Shown: piece by piece, positions 51,889-54,605 of the stretch
Position numbering within the stretch: position 1 is the stretch's first letter
Layout of the letters: each line of letters starts with the position of its first letter
NCBI RefSeq assembly: GCF_001854805.1
Contig: NZ_MBLO01000223.1
Coordinates: forward strand, 1 to 54,605
Origin: Pseudofrankia coriaricola
GTDB lineage: Bacteria > Actinomycetota > Actinomycetes > Frankiales > Frankiaceae
Direction of reading: 5' to 3'
Length of the DNA: 54,605 nt
Notes under the pieces: generated by a model
Databases searched by the model: none
What the model saw: only the letters and a program-made list of their open reading frames with translations
Told to the model about the DNA's origin: nothing
Position numbers and translations under genes: made by a program

Positions 51889-53607
51889 ATGGGTGCACAG
51901 ACGGACGGCCCGCCTGCCGGCACGCCCTCGCTCGTGTGGGGCCTCCCACTGAGCGAGGAGCCGGGGCTCGGGCCGCTCACGCTTCCCGGCTTCCTGCGCG
52001 AGGTCACCACGAGGTACCCGGAGCGCGAGGCGCTCGTTCTGCGCGCGGCCCGGGGCGTCGAACGCTGGACGTACGCCGAGCTTTGGGAACGCGCCATCGA
52101 GGTGGCGAGCGCCCTGCGGGCGTGCGGCGTGGGCAGGGATACCCGGGTGGGCGTCCTGATGACCAACCGTCCCGAATGGATCTCCGCGGTGTTCGGCACG
52201 GCACTCGCGGGCGGTGTGGCGGTCGCGCTCAGCACGTTCTCGACGCCTGCCGAGCTCGATCACCTCCTGCGGGCTTCGGCAGTCTCCGTGCTCCTCGTCG
52301 AGCGCAAGGTGCTGACGAAGGACTTCGTCAGCGTCCTGTTCGAGCTGGAATCGGAGATCGCCAAGGCCGCTCCCGGCACGTTGCAGTCGGCGAGGTTCCC
52401 CTTCCTGCGCCGTCTCGTGGCGCTCGGCGAGTCCGCGCCGGGCGAGACGGTCGAAACCTGGGACGGGTTCCTGGCCCGTGGCCGCGACCAGCCGCGCGAA
52501 CTGGTCGAGGCGACCGGCGCCGCGACGAACCCGTGCGACGCCGCCCTGATCTTCTTCTCGTCGGGCACCACCAGCAGGCCGAAAGGCATCCTGAACTCCC
52601 ATCGCGGGGTCGCCGCGCAGTTGTGGCGATTCGGGCGCCTGTACGGGTTCACCCCGGCGGACCACGTCCGCTGCTGGACCGCGAACGGGTTCTTCTGGTC
52701 CGGCAACTTCGGCATGGCACTGGGCGGAGCCTTCTCCAGCGGCGGCAGCCTGGTGCTGCAGCCCACCTTCGTCCCCGGTGAGGCGCTCGAGCTCATGCAG
52801 GCGGAGCGGGTGAACTTCCCGTTCGCCTGGCCGCACCAGTGGGCGCAGCTCGAATCGGCGCCCAACTGGGATCAGGCGGACCTCAGCAGCATGCGGTTCG
52901 CGGACGTCAACACCGCGATCGCGCGGCACCCGACGGTGTCGACCACGTGGACCGAGCCGGGCCACGCCTACGGGAACACCGAGACGTTCACGATCTCGAC
53001 CTGCTTTCCGGCCAACACCCCGCACGAGACGCACCAGAACAGCAGTGGCCCGCCACTGCCGGGAAACACGCTCAAGGTCGTCGATCCGCTCACCGGTGCC
53101 GTCGTTCCGCGCGGCGAACGGGGCGAGATCTGCGTGAAGGGGCCCACGCTCATGCTGGGCTACCTCGGCACGCCGCTCGACGAGACGCTCGATGCCGAGG
53201 GCTTCTTCCGCACCGGTGACGGCGGCTATCTGGACGACGCCGGGCTGCTCTTCTGGGAAGGCAGGCTGACGGACATCATCAAGACCGGCGGCGCGAACGT
53301 CTCACCGCGCGAGGTGGACGAGGTGCTCGCCGGCTGTCCCGGCGTCAAGGTGGGGCGCACCGTCGGCGTGCCGCACGAGACGCTCGGTGAGATCGTCGTC
53401 GCCTGCGTCGTCCGCCATGAGGGCGCGACCGTCGACACCGGGGAGATTCGCGGGTTCCTGCGGGACCGCCTGGCGAGTTACAAGGTCCCGCGGCACGTTC
53501 TCGTGTTCGACGAGGACGACATCGTCCTCACCGGCAGCGCGAAGATCAAGATCGGCGATCTCCGCCAGTTGGCCACCCAGCGGCTACAGAGCTCGGGCTC
53601 GGGCTGA
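51889..53607 (+). CDS. Acyl-CoA synthetase (AMP-binding, ANL superfamily), 572 aa
   Basis: Forms an acyl-CoA by way of an adenylate. The P-loop is LIFFSSGTTSRPKGILNSHR (about 222-241). The A5-like region is HAYGNTETFTIS, then FFRTGDGGYLDDAGLLFWEG with GRLTDIIKTGGANVSPREVD at the domain hinge. The catalytic Lys is in LTGSAKIKIGDLRQ near the C-terminus. ATG 51889 lies 3 nt after the hot-dog gene stop. It would activate the carboxylic acid released by the oxygenase/aldehyde dehydrogenase steps of the cluster. Confidence 0.93.
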   Translation: MGAQTDGPPAGTPSLVWGLPLSEEPGLGPLTLPGFLREVTTRYPEREALVLRAARGVERWTYAELWERAIEVASALRACGVGRDTRVGVLMTNRPEWISAVFGTALAGGVAVALSTFSTPAELDHLLRASAVSVLLVERKVLTKDFVSVLFELESEIAKAAPGTLQSARFPFLRRLVALGESAPGETVETWDGFLARGRDQPRELVEATGAATNPCDAALIFFSSGTTSRPKGILNSHRGVAAQLWRFGRLYGFTPADHVRCWTANGFFWSGNFGMALGGAFSSGGSLVLQPTFVPGEALELMQAERVNFPFAWPHQWAQLESAPNWDQADLSSMRFADVNTAIARHPTVSTTWTEPGHAYGNTETFTISTCFPANTPHETHQNSSGPPLPGNTLKVVDPLTGAVVPRGERGEICVKGPTLMLGYLGTPLDETLDAEGFFRTGDGGYLDDAGLLFWEGRLTDIIKTGGANVSPREVDEVLAGCPGVKVGRTVGVPHETLGEIVVACVVRHEGATVDTGEIRGFLRDRLASYKVPRHVLVFDEDDIVLTGSAKIKIGDLRQLATQRLQSSGSG

Positions 53608-53721
53608 CGTACGCCGGATGAAGACCGTCCGTCTCAGGCCGTTATCCGGCACAGTCCAGAAACCGCGCCCCCTGATCATTCCATGACGAGTCGACCGTTC
53701 GAGGCAAGGAAGGAGCGACGA

Positions 53722-54558
53722 ATGGCCACGATTGCGACGGAGAAGCTGGGCGCGTTTGTCGGCGCCGAGGTGGTGGGCATCGATGTCGACCGCCTGCTGA
53801 ACGACGAGGACGTGCCGCGGGCGGTCATGGCGGCGCTAGAGGAGAACGGCGTCCTGCTGTTCCGCGAGCTGCACATCGACGACGCGGCGCAGGTCGCGTT
53901 CTGCCGGCGGCTGGGCGAGCCCGTGCGCTTCAAGGGCTACCGGATCCCGGAGATCATGGAGATCAGTTTCGATCCGGGAAACCCGAACGTCGAGTACTTC
54001 CGGAGCAATGACCTCTGGCACATGGACGGAGCCCTGGACGGAAGTGCGCCGCCGAAGGCCTCGGTGATGAGCGGGCACGTCGTGACGTCAGAGGGCGGCG
54101 AGACGGAGTTCGCCAGCGCGTACGCCGCCTATGACGACCTCTCCGCCAAGGAGAAGGAGCGGTTCGCGAAGCTGCGGGTGATCCACACGTTCGAGGCGGT
54201 CCAGCGGCTCAGCTATCCGAACCCGACCCCCGAGCAGCTGGCGGAGTGGAACTCTCCGTCGCGGCCACCGCGTGAGCACCCGCTGGTGTGGGAGCACCGC
54301 TCGGGGCGGCGTTCACTGGTGTTCGGGGCGACGACGGCGCACGTGGTCGGCATGGACCCCGAAGAGAGCCGGGCCCTGCTGGATGATCTGGAGCACCGGG
54401 CCACCACGCCAGACCGGGTGCTCCGGCACACCTGGTCGGTCGGGGACATGGTGATCTGGGACAACCTGGGCCTCGTCCACCGGGCCTGCCCGTTCGACCG
54501 CGGCACGCCGCGTGAGATGCACCGCAGCACGCTCCTCGGCGACGAGCCGATCCAGTGA
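53722..54558 (+). CDS. TauD/TfdA-family Fe(II)/2-oxoglutarate dioxygenase, 278 aa
   Basis: Hydroxylates its substrate using 2-oxoglutarate and O2. The iron triad is visible as His and Asp in LWHMDGALDG (about 97-106) and the distal His in LGLVHRACPF (about 254-263). The Arg that binds 2-oxoglutarate is in REMHRSTLLGDE. The N-terminus (LGAFVGAEVVGIDVDRLLND) is typical. ATG 53722 follows AAGGAGCG closely. It overlaps the following SDR by 4 nt (GTGA). Members attack ether, sulfonate or C-H bonds of many acids; the substrate here is unknown. Confidence 0.93.
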   Translation: MATIATEKLGAFVGAEVVGIDVDRLLNDEDVPRAVMAALEENGVLLFRELHIDDAAQVAFCRRLGEPVRFKGYRIPEIMEISFDPGNPNVEYFRSNDLWHMDGALDGSAPPKASVMSGHVVTSEGGETEFASAYAAYDDLSAKEKERFAKLRVIHTFEAVQRLSYPNPTPEQLAEWNSPSRPPREHPLVWEHRSGRRSLVFGATTAHVVGMDPEESRALLDDLEHRATTPDRVLRHTWSVGDMVIWDNLGLVHRACPFDRGTPREMHRSTLLGDEPIQ

Positions 54559-54605
54559 GCGGGCGCACGGCCATCGTCACCGGTGGCGCCTCGGGCATCG
54601 GTGCG
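54555..54605 (+). CDS. SDR, 5' end only (cut by window edge)
   Basis: GTG at 54555 overlaps the dioxygenase stop and opens a frame reading SGRTAIVTGGASGIGA to the end of the window. TGGASGIG is the SDR cofactor-binding motif at its usual N-terminal place. Only 17 codons are present. Confidence 0.75.
   Translation, partial: MSGRTAIVTGGASGIGA

Noticed and set aside
50638-53034. 798-codon minus-strand open frame opposite the hot-dog and synthetase genes
   Set aside because: No recognisable motif; antisense shadow of two well-supported genes.

Overview
This window is high-GC actinobacterial DNA. The evidence is a strong G/C bias at third codon positions, frequent GTG starts, ATGA/GTGA start-stop overlaps, lipoproteins with LAAC lipoboxes, and a dense set of CoA-linked catabolic genes. 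The style recalls Frankia or Pseudonocardia-type soil actinomycetes, but no rRNA or marker gene is present, so this is an impression only. I found no tRNA, rRNA, CRISPR array, prophage or intact insertion sequence.

Region 1 (about 0.45-15.5 kb) is an acyl-CoA catabolism and uptake island. It holds two divergent acyl-CoA dehydrogenases, SDRs, a FadR-type GntR regulator, a double-length CaiB/BaiF CoA-transferase, a TetR regulator, a branched-chain-amino-acid-type (Liv) ABC transporter whose two permeases and first ATPase are fused into one 924-residue protein, and an amidohydrolase.

Region 2 (15.6-29.6 kb) is the most interesting part. An IclR gene diverges from hutH-hutU-(M20 amidohydrolase)-hutF-hutI, a route from histidine to glutamate without a classical hutG. 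The hutF-hutI pair is bracketed by long inverted repeats whose hairpin stems differ by a compensatory base-pair change. Convergent to hutI lies a second histidine-ammonia-lyase-fold gene that lacks the Ala-Ser-Gly triad needed for the MIO cofactor. It is divergent from an operon of IclR regulator, OpuC-type quaternary-amine ABC ATPase, two permeases and a binding lipoprotein. In that lipoprotein the two lobes are in swapped (circularly permuted) order. I infer a locus for uptake and breakdown of a trimethylated histidine (ergothioneine or hercynine/histidine betaine): import, MIO-independent removal of trimethylamine to (thio)urocanate, then Hut-type enzymes to glutamate.

Region 3 (29.9-38.8 kb) contains a thiolase-fold/DUF35 pair, a stretch of gene remnants (amidohydrolase, AraC and SDR fragments) around an intact TetR gene, an acyl-CoA synthetase, a CoA-transferase, an enoyl-CoA hydratase and a 4-hydroxybutyrate/acetyl-CoA-transferase-like protein.

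Region 4 (39.3-54.6 kb, all plus strand) looks like one catabolic gene cluster: double beta-propeller protein, SDR, Rieske oxygenase, Baeyer-Villiger-type monooxygenase, SDR, ThDP enzyme, aldehyde dehydrogenase, AcuI-like reductase, hot-dog hydratase, acyl-CoA synthetase, TauD/TfdA dioxygenase, and an SDR cut by the window edge. Its substrate is unknown; the enzyme set suits oxidative opening of a cyclic or branched ketone followed by CoA-linked breakdown.
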